Assembly: GCA_937967685.1 (NCBI GenBank) | Contig: CALBTX010000167.1 | Location: forward strand, 1-15,572 | Source of the DNA: an uncultured Bacillaceae bacterium | GTDB taxonomy: Bacteria; Bacillota; Bacilli; Caldalkalibacillales; Caldalkalibacillaceae | Length of the DNA stretch: 15,572 bases | Direction of reading: 5' to 3' | Shown: in pieces, positions 1 through 7,328 of the stretch | Numbering within the stretch: position 1 is the stretch's first letter | Layout: the number at the start of each line of letters is the position of its first letter | Made by a program: the position numbers and the translations under genes | Notes under the pieces: generated by a model | Databases searched by the model: none | What the model was told of the DNA's origin: nothing | The model's input: only the letters and a program-made list of their open reading frames with translations

Positions 1-47
1 GTTCGTGATGACCAACCTTTTGTTCTGACAATGTTCGTGATTACCAA
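1..47. repeat. Imperfect 15-bp direct repeat at the end of the binding-protein gene
   Basis: Positions 1-15 and 33-47 read GTTCGTGATGACCAA and GTTCGTGATTACCAA, differing at one base. The right copy contains the stop codon (41-43) of the binding-protein gene. This looks like a small local duplication; no function is evident. Confidence 0.5.
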
Positions 48-1081
48 GCTTCGGTTTCCAGCATCTCTTCGGCATTGCTGCTGTCTATGAGCTCGGTGGG
101 CACCCAGACATTCTCTTCCACATCTTCACCGTTTAAGTAATCAACGGCTGTGCGCAACCCGTCTCCGAGCATGCTCGGCAATTGCAGCGACGTTCCGTAA
201 ATATTCCCCTCGATAATATGCTGAACAGTTGATTTCTGTCCGTCCATGCCGACGAGTACCAGCTCATCGGCCCGATTGGCGGCGCTTGCCGCTTGAAGAG
301 CCCCCTCGATCATCATGTCATTGTGCGAAATGATCCCGTGTAATTCGGGATTGGATGTCAAAATGTCTTCGGCAACGTCCAAAGCCACCGTGGATGAAAA
401 TTCCCCGGTCAGACTCGTGACGATTTCCACTCTATCATCCGCTTCCAGGACGTTATGAATGCCCTGTCCCCGTTCGATAGCAGCTGATGACCCGGGGGTC
501 CCTTCTAATTCGGCCACTTTCCAAGTTTCCACATCAGGATGACGTTCTTCCAGGCCCTCTAAAAATTGCTGGGCCGCCTTTTCCCCCATGTCCACATGGT
601 TCGTACCAATGTGAGCCACCACTTCCACATCTTCTCCCTCAGCAGAGCGGTCCACGGTAAATACCGGTACGCCGTTTTCATTGGCGTACTTAATGGCCGG
701 CACGGCCCCTTCTGTCGTGATGGGGATGACAACGATGGCATCAACACCGCGCGTCACCATGTCTTCCAAATCCTGATTTTGCTTGGACTGATTATCCTCG
801 GCGTTGTAAAATGGAGCTTCAACGCCTAATTCATCGGCTGCTTCCTCCCATGATTTTTGGGCCGCTACAAAAAAAGTGAATTCCAGAGAAGGTACGGATG
901 CCCCAATCAGCAGATCACCGTTGTCGGCATTCCCACTTGCAGCATTTCCTGCCGCGTTATTTTCGCCCGCATCATTCGTGCCGCTATTTCCTTCGGCGTT
1001 CGAACTGCTACCTTCTGAACATCCGACGAGCGCCAAGACAAATGCCACGGCAAGCATTAAAACGAAACATTTCCTTATCAT
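41..1081 (-). CDS. Sugar ABC transporter substrate-binding lipoprotein (ribose/galactose-type, Peripla_BP_4 class)
   Basis: Binds a sugar-like ligand outside the membrane and delivers it to an ABC importer. The 346-aa protein starts with a lipoprotein signal peptide: MIRK, a hydrophobic core, and the lipobox LVGC with Cys21 as the lipid anchor. A low-complexity Ser/Asn/Gly/Ala linker (about residues 22-56) precedes a two-lobed binding fold beginning near LLIGASVPSLEF. The ATG at 1081 was chosen over one 21 codons upstream because it gives a proper signal peptide and has an AGGGGG ribosome binding site six bases away. It is divergent from lacI, with a promoter and operator between them. It is only distantly similar to the two other binding proteins in the window. 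No permease or ATPase for it is visible, and the gene ends 40 nt from the edge, so partner genes are probably beyond it. The ligand cannot be told from sequence. Confidence 0.9.
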   Translation of the reverse strand: MIRKCFVLMLAVAFVLALVGCSEGSSSNAEGNSGTNDAGENNAAGNAASGNADNGDLLIGASVPSLEFTFFVAAQKSWEEAADELGVEAPFYNAEDNQSKQNQDLEDMVTRGVDAIVVIPITTEGAVPAIKYANENGVPVFTVDRSAEGEDVEVVAHIGTNHVDMGEKAAQQFLEGLEERHPDVETWKVAELEGTPGSSAAIERGQGIHNVLEADDRVEIVTSLTGEFSSTVALDVAEDILTSNPELHGIISHNDMMIEGALQAASAANRADELVLVGMDGQKSTVQHIIEGNIYGTSLQLPSMLGDGLRTAVDYLNGEDVEENVWVPTELIDSSNAEEMLETEAW

Positions 1082-1127
1082 GACGTTCCCCCTGCTTTCT
1101 AAAATTTTTGAATGACTGTCACCAAAA

Positions 1128-1145
1128 AATGTTATCAGTAACATT
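1128..1145. promoter_or_regulatory. Operator-like palindrome, probable LacI-family repressor site 1
   Basis: AATGTTA-TCAG-TAACATT is a perfect inverted repeat with 7-bp arms and a 4-bp centre. It covers the expected transcription start of the binding-protein gene and lies next to a lacI gene. A related sequence with the same geometry lies before lacI itself. That this LacI protein binds it is inference. Confidence 0.6.
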
Positions 1146-1152
1146 ATTCAGA

Positions 1153-1181
1153 ATTTTAATTTAAATATATCTACAAGTCAA
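1153..1181 (-). promoter_or_regulatory. Sigma-A-type promoter of the divergent binding-protein gene
   Basis: Read on the minus strand: -35 TTGACT (1181-1176), a 17-nt spacer, and -10 TAAAAT (1158-1153). Each hexamer differs from consensus at one base. Transcription should start near 1146, directly at the edge of the palindrome 1128-1145, which suits repression. Confidence 0.6.
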
Positions 1182-1259
1182 TACATTATGTCAAAATTAT
1201 CTATAAATTCTAGCGATTGAGTCTAAAGTTCTATATTTGCAATAGAAACGATAAAATAC

Positions 1260-1284
1260 CCGCTTACCGCTTAATAACCGCTTC
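1260..1284 (+). repeat. Three short CCGCTT-type direct repeats
   Basis: CCGCTTA at 1260-1266, CCGCTTA at 1267-1273 and CCGCTTC at 1278-1284 stand out against the AT-rich surroundings. They lie upstream of the lacI promoter. Function unknown. Confidence 0.4.
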
Positions 1285-1335
1285 ATAAAATTCGCAAAAA
1301 GTGAATTCTAAAGGAGCAAATATTTTTTATTATTA

Positions 1336-1344
1336 TGTTATAAT
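1336..1344 (+). promoter_or_regulatory. Extended -10 promoter element of lacI
   Basis: TGTTATAAT is a perfect TATAAT with the extended TGn motif. No good -35 box lies 16-18 nt upstream, as is common with extended -10 promoters. Transcription would start near 1351, about 20 nt before the second operator-like site. Confidence 0.55.
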
Positions 1345-1370
1345 ATATTTATCCCATTATTCAGTTATTG

Positions 1371-1388
1371 AGAGTTACCGTTAACATT
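1371..1388. promoter_or_regulatory. Operator-like site 2, possible LacI autoregulation site
   Basis: The right arm TAACATT (1382-1388) is identical to that of site 1 and the 4-bp spacing is the same. The left arm AGAGTTA matches AATGTTA at five of seven positions. The 17 bases from 1375 match site 1 and its flank at 14 positions. It lies between the lacI promoter and start codon, where a bound repressor would block its own transcription. Confidence 0.5.
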
Positions 1389-1424
1389 ATTTTGCAGTGT
1401 AGCATGTTGGAAAGGAAGACAATT

Positions 1425-2450
1425 ATGGTGACGATTCGTGATATCGCCAAAAAAGCCGGGGTATCTGCCATGACGGTTTCCCGAGTGATCAACCAGTCGG
1501 GAAACATTAAAGAATCAACAAGAAAAAAGGTTGAAAAAGTCATTCAAGAAATGAACTATATTCCGAATTCAGCGGCGAGAAGCTTAACTTCTAAAGAAAC
1601 GAAAATTTTGGGGCTGTTAATCACTGATATTACAAACCCTTTGTTTACCCATGTGGCTCGAGGCGCAGAGGACAAAGCGCGGGAAATGGGATACCGTTTA
1701 CTATTGAGCAACACAGACGGGGATCTGCACAAAGAAGCGGACTACTTAAAATTCTTTTTATCTACACCCGTCGACGGCATATTATTTGAAGCATGCAATG
1801 ATCGTTCAAAAGAAAACTTAAATCTATTAATCGAACACGATATTCCCTTCGTCTTACTGGACCGCAGCGTCCCTGGGATACACACCGATCAAGTGATCTT
1901 AGACAACAGAAAAGGAACGTTCGAGTTGATGGAACATTTGATTAAGCAAGGGCATAAAAAAATCGCCTTGTTGCAAGGCCCTGCGGATATTTCAACCGCC
2001 CGCTCAAGACATGAGGCGTACATGAAGGCCATGGAGAAACATGCACTGGACATTAATCCTCATTTAATGTTAGCAGGCGACTTCACTCAAAACGGTGGAT
2101 TTCAAGCCGTTTTAAGATTATTGTCTTTGCCTGACGATGAATTTCCAACCGCTATTTTTGCCGCCAACATTTTTCTGGCGATCGGAGCCATCAAATGCTT
2201 AAGAAATCAAGGCTATCACATACCAGATGATGTAGCCGTCGTTTGTTTTGACGATGTCGATCCCTTTACAGATTTAGATCCTTTTCTGACAGTGGCCGCT
2301 CAACCGGCCTATCAATTTGGATATATTGGCGCACAGTTGTTAATCGAAAGAATCGAGAACAAAGCGCCGCAAAAACCGCGGGAAGTGATTTTAGCCCCTG
2401 AGATTATTATTAGAAAATCTTCTTTGGCACCGGTCAGAAATGTGAATTAA
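1425..2450 (+). CDS. LacI/GalR-family transcriptional repressor
   Basis: DNA-binding repressor that should release its operators on binding a sugar-type effector. The 341-aa protein has the usual order: an N-terminal helix-turn-helix (TIRDIAKKAGVSAMTVSRVI, residues 3-22), the hinge helix (IPNSAARSL, about 46-54), then a periplasmic-binding-protein-like effector domain to about residue 335. The ATG at 1425 was chosen because it directly precedes the conserved HTH and has an AAAGGAAG ribosome binding site; an upstream ATG at 1368 would add 19 non-conserved residues. It is the only plus-strand gene here. Its stop codon overlaps that of the convergent response regulator by 4 nt. Likely targets are its own promoter and the divergent binding-protein gene, both bearing a similar operator-like palindrome. 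The effector cannot be told from sequence. Confidence 0.93.
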   Translation: MVTIRDIAKKAGVSAMTVSRVINQSGNIKESTRKKVEKVIQEMNYIPNSAARSLTSKETKILGLLITDITNPLFTHVARGAEDKAREMGYRLLLSNTDGDLHKEADYLKFFLSTPVDGILFEACNDRSKENLNLLIEHDIPFVLLDRSVPGIHTDQVILDNRKGTFELMEHLIKQGHKKIALLQGPADISTARSRHEAYMKAMEKHALDINPHLMLAGDFTQNGGFQAVLRLLSLPDDEFPTAIFAANIFLAIGAIKCLRNQGYHIPDDVAVVCFDDVDPFTDLDPFLTVAAQPAYQFGYIGAQLLIERIENKAPQKPREVILAPEIIIRKSSLAPVRNVN

Positions 2451-4024
2451 CGGGCACTGTATTTTTTTTGCATAAAATGTTTTGGGGATACTCCTTCTAT
2501 ATTCTTAAACAGCTTTGTAAAATATTTCGGATCCTTAAAACCGACTTTTTCAGCCACTTCAAACACCTTAAGATCAATTTGCATGAACAATTGCTTCGCT
2601 TTTTCAATTCTCAAATGGTTGACATAGTCTGTAAAACTTTGTCCCGTCATTTTCTTGAAAGTTGTGCTGAGATAGCATTTGCTTAGGCCGACATGCCGGG
2701 AGAGTTCATCAAGAGTGATTTCACGGTTGTAATTCTTTTCAATATATTTTAAGGCATTGCGGATTATATGGTTAGGCCCAGCAATCAACATGGATTGATG
2801 TTTTTCCAGCTCATCGATCCCATCGTACAGCCATTGGATTAACTGCTCAAACGTGCGTTTCTCCTTGGCTTTGTCAATATAATCGAATTTATTTTTCCCC
2901 CAAGGTTTGATCAACGGATGATTGACGGACAGTTCATTAACAATGATGACGATCATTTCAATGACCAGCAGTTTAACGGACTGAACACTGCAAGACTGGC
3001 GACTGACCATCTGAAAAACGGCCTGACATTTTTCTTTTAGTGCAAACCAATCCCTGGCGATGATCTTTTCTTTGATTTTGTTCCAGTCAACTTTCTCAAT
3101 CAGATTGGCGGAACGAGGTTTGGGAACATCCTTAACATCCACCAAAAAATCAAATCCGTGATAAAAGGTGTAAAATTGCCCGACTTGGGATATTTTCCTA
3201 TATTTTTTGGGAAGTTCGCCAATACCTTCTGCTGAATCGTAATATACATTGACATGACCAATTTTGCTTAAACGGGAGAAGCATTCATGCGTGATCATCT
3301 GCTCCCAGGCATATATTTTATATTGGCTGTTTTCAGACGGATAAGTCGAAAAAGCAAGAAATTCGTATGCTTCTAATTGTAAAATGAAAGCCTCATCCTC
3401 GGCAAAAATCGCTTGAAATATGCGTTCGACCTCTTTCTTCATTTGATCATTCATCCGTTCAAATTCTATTCTCCATATCATGTGGCGTCGATTGAGAAAT
3501 TGAAGACCGACATGTTCACATCCTCGCTCAACATCCATCCCCTCGTCATTTTCCAAAACGGAACGAACATAGTTTTCACGCAATACTTGAATTGAGGTTT
3601 CTACTTTCTTTTGCGCTTCTTTTAAAGTTTCTTCTTTTGCCTTCTCCTCTTCAATTTCCTGTTTGATTTTCAGAAGTGTTTTTTCCAAATGACCATCTTC
3701 CATTTCCGTTTTCAACAAGTAGCCTGAAGCCCCCAATTCCAATGCTTCTTGTACGTATTCAAAATCGCTGTAACACGTTAATAAAATCACTTTCGTACCC
3801 GGATAACGTTCCGTGATCATTCGCGTTAATTCAATACCATCCACAACAGGCATGCGAATATCTGTAATCACAACTTGAAAATCCTCTTGCTTCAACCAAT
3901 CCAATGCGTTTTTCCCGTTCGCAGCCTCGGCCGCCACGCTCATGCCATACTTTTCCCAGTTGACCAGTGTTTTCAACCCCTGCCGAACAATGAATTCATC
4001 ATCGACCAGCAAAACTTTTAACAT
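2447..4024 (-). CDS. YesN-like response regulator: receiver domain plus AraC-type DNA-binding domain
   Basis: Output protein of the sensor system; phosphorylated by the kinase encoded just upstream, it should bind DNA and activate transport or catabolic genes. The 525-aa protein starts with a receiver domain (about 1-120) with acidic Asp8/Asp9, phosphoacceptor Asp55 in TDIRMP, Thr83 and Lys105. A variable middle region (about 120-410) opens with a Glu/Lys-rich helix likely to form a coiled coil. An AraC-type double helix-turn-helix lies at the C-terminus (about 420-520, ITLDELSRHVGLSKCYLSTT and the second HTH ending in KYFTKLFKNIEGVSPKHF). The ATG at 4024 is chosen because the receiver domain starts there and GGGAGGG precedes it; the longer reading adds 43 unrelated residues. 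It lies 43 nt after the kinase gene. Length and domain order fit YesN-type regulators. Confidence 0.93.
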   Translation of the reverse strand: MLKVLLVDDEFIVRQGLKTLVNWEKYGMSVAAEAANGKNALDWLKQEDFQVVITDIRMPVVDGIELTRMITERYPGTKVILLTCYSDFEYVQEALELGASGYLLKTEMEDGHLEKTLLKIKQEIEEEKAKEETLKEAQKKVETSIQVLRENYVRSVLENDEGMDVERGCEHVGLQFLNRRHMIWRIEFERMNDQMKKEVERIFQAIFAEDEAFILQLEAYEFLAFSTYPSENSQYKIYAWEQMITHECFSRLSKIGHVNVYYDSAEGIGELPKKYRKISQVGQFYTFYHGFDFLVDVKDVPKPRSANLIEKVDWNKIKEKIIARDWFALKEKCQAVFQMVSRQSCSVQSVKLLVIEMIVIIVNELSVNHPLIKPWGKNKFDYIDKAKEKRTFEQLIQWLYDGIDELEKHQSMLIAGPNHIIRNALKYIEKNYNREITLDELSRHVGLSKCYLSTTFKKMTGQSFTDYVNHLRIEKAKQLFMQIDLKVFEVAEKVGFKDPKYFTKLFKNIEGVSPKHFMQKKYSAR

Positions 4025-4067
4025 AACTGATCCCTCCCGTATGTGCAGTATGATATTGACTTCCGAT

Positions 4068-5777
4068 TTAAGGCTCATGCACATTTTTGACATCCTGCTT
4101 ATCGGTGGTGAAGGGGAGTTGAATCGTAACAGTCGTTCCTTTGTTTTGAACACTTGTCACTGAAAGGCCGTATAAAGAACCGAAATAAAGCTTAATTTTA
4201 TCGTCCACATTTTTCAGCCCAATGCCGCTGGAATGTTTTTCATTCTTGGGACTATTCATAATTCCCTTGATGTCTTCTTCCGCTATTCCTCGACCATTAT
4301 CCTTCACTTGAATGGTCAACCTGTCATTTTCACGGAACGCTTCTATGACAATCGTTCCTTTTCCATCCGTAAATGCATGAAAATATGCATTCTCCACCAA
4401 AGGTTGCAAGATGAAGCTGGGAACAATGGCCTGTAACATGCCCGATGCGATGTTGTATTTCACTCGGCAATTTTCCTGGTAGCGAAATTTTTGAATGTCA
4501 ACATAATAAGATAGTAATTCCAATTCTTTTTTTAAAGGATGCAAATGACTGGAATTTAAACTGGCCCGCAACAATTTTATTAAGACGGATATCATCTCGC
4601 TGATGTTCGGGACCTGATACAATTTAGCAAACCACTGCACAGAGTTAAGTGTATTGTACAGAAAGTGGGGATTGATTTGATATTGCAAAAGTCGCATCTC
4701 AACTTCCTTTTTTTTGCGTTCGTGTTCGGCAACCTTTGAAATCAAGTTTTCAATTTCCTCAACCATTTGATTAAAACTCCGGCTTAAACTAGCGATTTCG
4801 TCTTCACCAACCACTTCAGAACGAATATAAAAATTCCCTTTTTCCACTTGACGTATATCATTCTGCAACTTCTGCAACGGTTTTAAAATTTGGTTGGAGA
4901 AGGTCAAGGCCAATAAAATGGAGATCATTAAGAAAAAAATCAGTAAAGTTAAAACAAGGTTGCGAATGGATAAAAAGCTTTGTTTCAATTTTTCATCGGG
5001 AATCAAAGCGCCCAATTTCCAACCCGTGAAGAAGTTAATATCGGAAATAAAACTGTTATCTTCCTTTAATTTGTCCAATACATGCGTATGTGTAATATAA
5101 GGTTCCTGTTCTTTTTCCAATGTTTTTTTCAGGGACCGGTCCGTTGAATAAATAATTCTGCCGTACTCATTGATTAGGAAGACGTCTCCTAAACTGCGCA
5201 GGTCTGGATTATTAAATATTTGATCCAACACTTCCTTTTTCATTTCAATAATGATGACGATGATGTTTTTCTGATCCCCTGATTCGGGGGAAAAAACGGG
5301 ATAAACCAAGGAGATAACCTCACCTGACGCTGGTTCTTTGTCAGAGTAATCATTGCTGTGCGGACCAAACCAGCTTTTTTCGCCGAGTTTCCTGAGCGCA
5401 CTGGCATACCAGCTTTGTGCCGTCAAAACTTCCAGATCCACTTGGAGAGCAGTTGTATACACGGTCTCATTGAGTAGAACATGAATATCCTCAATAAAGG
5501 TGCGATTATTTTTCAACGACGTCAAAAAATTGATAAAATCTTCACGATCTACGTTTATGCTTTCCGTCGTCTGGTTTGTCACAGATGCGACTTCTTCTTC
5601 CGTTAGAAAAAGTTGATAGTGGATCATCCTGGACATGAGGTCCATTTCCTGCAAATGATAGTTCATATTTTCATTCAACTGTTTGATGGTGCTGTAAGCA
5701 AAATCAAGCATGTGTTGATTGACGACTTTTTCAGTCTTTTGATAGGGAAGGAAACCGACAATGATGATGGGGAGCAT
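4068..5777 (-). CDS. YesM-like sensor histidine kinase (Cache-HAMP-His_kinase-HATPase), start region frameshifted
   Basis: Membrane sensor kinase that should phosphorylate the downstream response regulator. The open frame of 569 codons shows an extracellular Cache-like sensor region (about 15-265), a second transmembrane helix (about 272-293), a HAMP linker (about 291-345), and the His_kinase motif QYQINPHFLYNTLN with His371. The ATPase domain follows, with N-box Asn463 in QPLVENA, G1 DNGRG (493-497) and G2 GIGL (518-521). The ATG at 5777 is a poor start: it has no ribosome binding site and cuts off most of the first transmembrane helix. The same frame upstream of it still encodes helix residues (LRLLVYFILIS) but no start codon. 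A well-placed start lies at 5866 in another frame, so the intended protein is probably 599 aa (see 5778-5866). Its partner outside the cell is probably the Tat-type binding protein just upstream. Confidence 0.88.
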   Translation of the reverse strand: MLPIIIVGFLPYQKTEKVVNQHMLDFAYSTIKQLNENMNYHLQEMDLMSRMIHYQLFLTEEEVASVTNQTTESINVDREDFINFLTSLKNNRTFIEDIHVLLNETVYTTALQVDLEVLTAQSWYASALRKLGEKSWFGPHSNDYSDKEPASGEVISLVYPVFSPESGDQKNIIVIIIEMKKEVLDQIFNNPDLRSLGDVFLINEYGRIIYSTDRSLKKTLEKEQEPYITHTHVLDKLKEDNSFISDINFFTGWKLGALIPDEKLKQSFLSIRNLVLTLLIFFLMISILLALTFSNQILKPLQKLQNDIRQVEKGNFYIRSEVVGEDEIASLSRSFNQMVEEIENLISKVAEHERKKKEVEMRLLQYQINPHFLYNTLNSVQWFAKLYQVPNISEMISVLIKLLRASLNSSHLHPLKKELELLSYYVDIQKFRYQENCRVKYNIASGMLQAIVPSFILQPLVENAYFHAFTDGKGTIVIEAFRENDRLTIQVKDNGRGIAEEDIKGIMNSPKNEKHSSGIGLKNVDDKIKLYFGSLYGLSVTSVQNKGTTVTIQLPFTTDKQDVKNVHEP

Positions 5778-5866
5778 GCTAATCAGAATAAAATAAACGA
5801 GCAGACGAAGCCTGATACTTTTTTTTTCAGAAAAAAGAAGTCTCTCGTAACCATTTGCTTCCTCAT
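5778..5866 (-). pseudogene. 5' end of the kinase gene, out of frame by one base at an A9 run
   Basis: On the minus strand, AGGAGAGGG (5876-5868) precedes an ATG at 5866-5864, 25 nt after the previous stop codon. This frame reads MRKQMVTRDFFFLKKK, then meets nine A (plus-strand T 5819-5827) and ends at a TGA (5785-5783) after 27 codons. One extra A would continue directly into SIRLRLLVYFILIS and the open frame at 5777, giving a basic N-terminus plus a complete first transmembrane helix, as expected for YesM-type kinases. It could be a sequencing error, a real mutation or phase-variable run, or a -1 slippage site. A 27-aa leader peptide with re-initiation at 5777 is less likely. Confidence 0.7.
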
Positions 5867-5891
5867 TCCCTCTCCTTATTAAATATACGAA

Positions 5892-7034
5892 TCACAAATA
5901 TTTGAGCCCCCAATCATTAAAGGCGATGTTTCCCCACAGCCGTCGATCATTGATATTATGTTGATTGATTTCAAAAGGAGGGATAATGATATTTGTGCTT
6001 GATCCGGATTTGACGATCTTCGCCTTTTCCCAATAATATCTGCTGTTCGAATACGTTTCTCCCGGAATCTGTTTTCCCGGAATGATATATTTGGCCAACA
6101 ATTCAACACAAATTTCCCCATAAGCGATGGGATCTTGTGATATGGATGCGTCTAAAATCCCTTCTTTAATCCACTGATGGGCCAGAGGTTCACCGTCAAT
6201 GGTGACAAAAATGACATGCTTGGGAGAACCCACGGGATGAAGACGTCCCGTTTCCTCCAGCGCTTGGTAAATGCCTCTGGCCGGCGTTTCGGACGGGGAA
6301 TGGACGGCATCCAGATGTTTATACTCCGTTAAGACCTCCATCGTGACGGCGTGCGTTTTAGCCAAGTCTCCTTCCGTTCCCTTACTGATGCAAGTGATGT
6401 TCGGATACTGACTGATAACGGTTTCAAAACCTTTCTTTCGCAGCCGCCAGGCATAACTGCTCATGACGCCGTATCCATTCAAGACTGTGCCCCGTGCTTC
6501 CCCGTATTTTTTCCGTAAAAGCTGAACAATTTTCTCCGCCGCCATGACACCCCCTTTATAATTATCAAAAGCAACTGTCAGCACAACTTGATCCGTTGGA
6601 ACGGTAATGGGAGTGTCGATGACACCCACCGGAATACCCGCGAGTTTCGCTTTTTTCAAGGAGCTGCTCAACCCTTCACTGTCGATGGGATCCATAATGA
6701 TTGCCACAGGTTTTTGACGAACAAATTGATTGAAATGCCTCGTTTGCTTCACGGGATCAAAATCGGCAATAGACGCTTTAAAATGCCAACCGTAGGCTTC
6801 AGCCGCCCGATTGACTGCTTCTTGCTGAACAATGAAAAAATAGTACCCCAAGCTTTTGTTGGAAAAGGCCATGAAGCGTTCTTCTTCGTGACCACTGTCG
6901 TCAGCAACCTTCTCTCTTTGAAAAGGATACCTGCACGAATTTAATATACTCATGCCCATCAGCAAACCGGCACCGGCTAGACCAAATTTGCCCATTTGTT
7001 TTAAAAATTCCCTGCGATTCATTTCAGCACTCAT
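5892..7034 (-). CDS. Tat-type lipoprotein sugar-binding protein, probable ligand sensor for the adjacent kinase
   Basis: Peripla_BP_4-type binding protein of 380 aa. The N-terminus has a twin-arginine motif (RREFLK, residues 7-12), a weakly hydrophobic Gly/Ala-rich stretch, and a lipobox-like LNSC with Cys34, so it is probably exported folded by Tat and lipid-anchored. The ATG at 7034 has AAAGGGG nine nt upstream; an ATG four codons downstream (7022) is a less well-placed alternative. The mature part closely follows the transporter's binding protein encoded at 9964-11160: shared strings include MDPIDSEG/SDPIDSEG, VAFDNYK, HVIFVTID, IAYGEI and RYYWE. There is no permease or ATPase next to it. 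Instead a YesM-like kinase and YesN-like regulator follow, which suggests ligand sensing, not transport. A role as a second transport receptor is the main alternative. Confidence 0.88.
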   Translation of the reverse strand: MSAEMNRREFLKQMGKFGLAGAGLLMGMSILNSCRYPFQREKVADDSGHEEERFMAFSNKSLGYYFFIVQQEAVNRAAEAYGWHFKASIADFDPVKQTRHFNQFVRQKPVAIIMDPIDSEGLSSSLKKAKLAGIPVGVIDTPITVPTDQVVLTVAFDNYKGGVMAAEKIVQLLRKKYGEARGTVLNGYGVMSSYAWRLRKKGFETVISQYPNITCISKGTEGDLAKTHAVTMEVLTEYKHLDAVHSPSETPARGIYQALEETGRLHPVGSPKHVIFVTIDGEPLAHQWIKEGILDASISQDPIAYGEICVELLAKYIIPGKQIPGETYSNSRYYWEKAKIVKSGSSTNIIIPPFEINQHNINDRRLWGNIAFNDWGLKYL

Positions 7035-7328
7035 GAAACACAGCCCCTTTATCATGCAGACATGATCTCGGTCCCCCATCTGTTGGCTTCGCGCCTGCTG
7101 AAAGAAAGACCCCTCTCAATCCTTTTGGACGCGGGGCTATACCTTAAATTATAGCAATGGCTTGTTAAAAAGAATAGCTGGTCCGTCCCAGGGGAAGCTC
7201 ATTGATGACTCATTTCACAGTGCTGTATTGGGCTCTATTCATAAATGTTTTTCATATCTCTCATCTTTTTTTCATAGATTCTTCTCTTTCCGTTGCCGAA
7301 ATCTTTCAATAACCAAGAGATGAACCGA
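7035..7328 (-). other. Gap between the permease gene and the sensor unit
   Basis: This stretch of 294 nt carries the extended -10 of the sensor unit (7148-7156), a roughly 107-nt leader, a weak hairpin (about 7109-7140), and two TATGAAAAA repeats on the minus strand (7276-7268 and 7256-7248, 20 bp apart). No convincing terminator follows the permease gene, so some read-through into the sensor genes is possible. No coding region with a ribosome binding site was seen apart from in-frame extensions of the sensor protein. Confidence 0.5.
7148..7156 (-). promoter_or_regulatory. Extended -10 promoter of the sensor unit
   Basis: Minus strand TGCTATAAT: a perfect TATAAT (7153-7148) with the TGn extension. 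No good -35 box is seen 16-18 nt upstream. Transcription would start near 7141 and give a roughly 107-nt leader before the start codon at 7034. Confidence 0.55.

Larger units (their letters stand above)
1082..1424. other. Divergent regulatory region between the binding-protein gene and lacI
   Basis: This AT-rich gap of 343 nt holds the divergent start signals of both flanking genes: a minus-strand sigma-A-like promoter (1153-1181), a plus-strand extended -10 (1336-1344), and two operator-like inverted repeats (1128-1145, 1371-1388). It also has three CCGCTT-type repeats (1260-1284). No small ORF with a ribosome binding site was found. Confidence 0.7.

Noticed and set aside
1241..1256. Possible CcpA (cre) site around AATAGAAACGATAAAA
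   Set aside because: It has the central CG but misses two conserved positions, so it is too weak to call in AT-rich DNA.
2461..2470. T-run after lacI as a terminator
   Set aside because: No stable GC-rich stem precedes the eight T, and the bases lie inside the convergent response regulator gene.
5777..5892. A 27-codon leader peptide coupled to kinase translation from the 5777 ATG
   Set aside because: The other frame encodes a near-perfect first transmembrane helix across the same stretch, so a frameshift in the A9 run explains it better; kept only as an alternative.
6588..6944. Plus-strand open frame of 118 codons opposite the Tat-type binding-protein gene
   Set aside because: Shadow of a conserved gene; no family features and no start signal.
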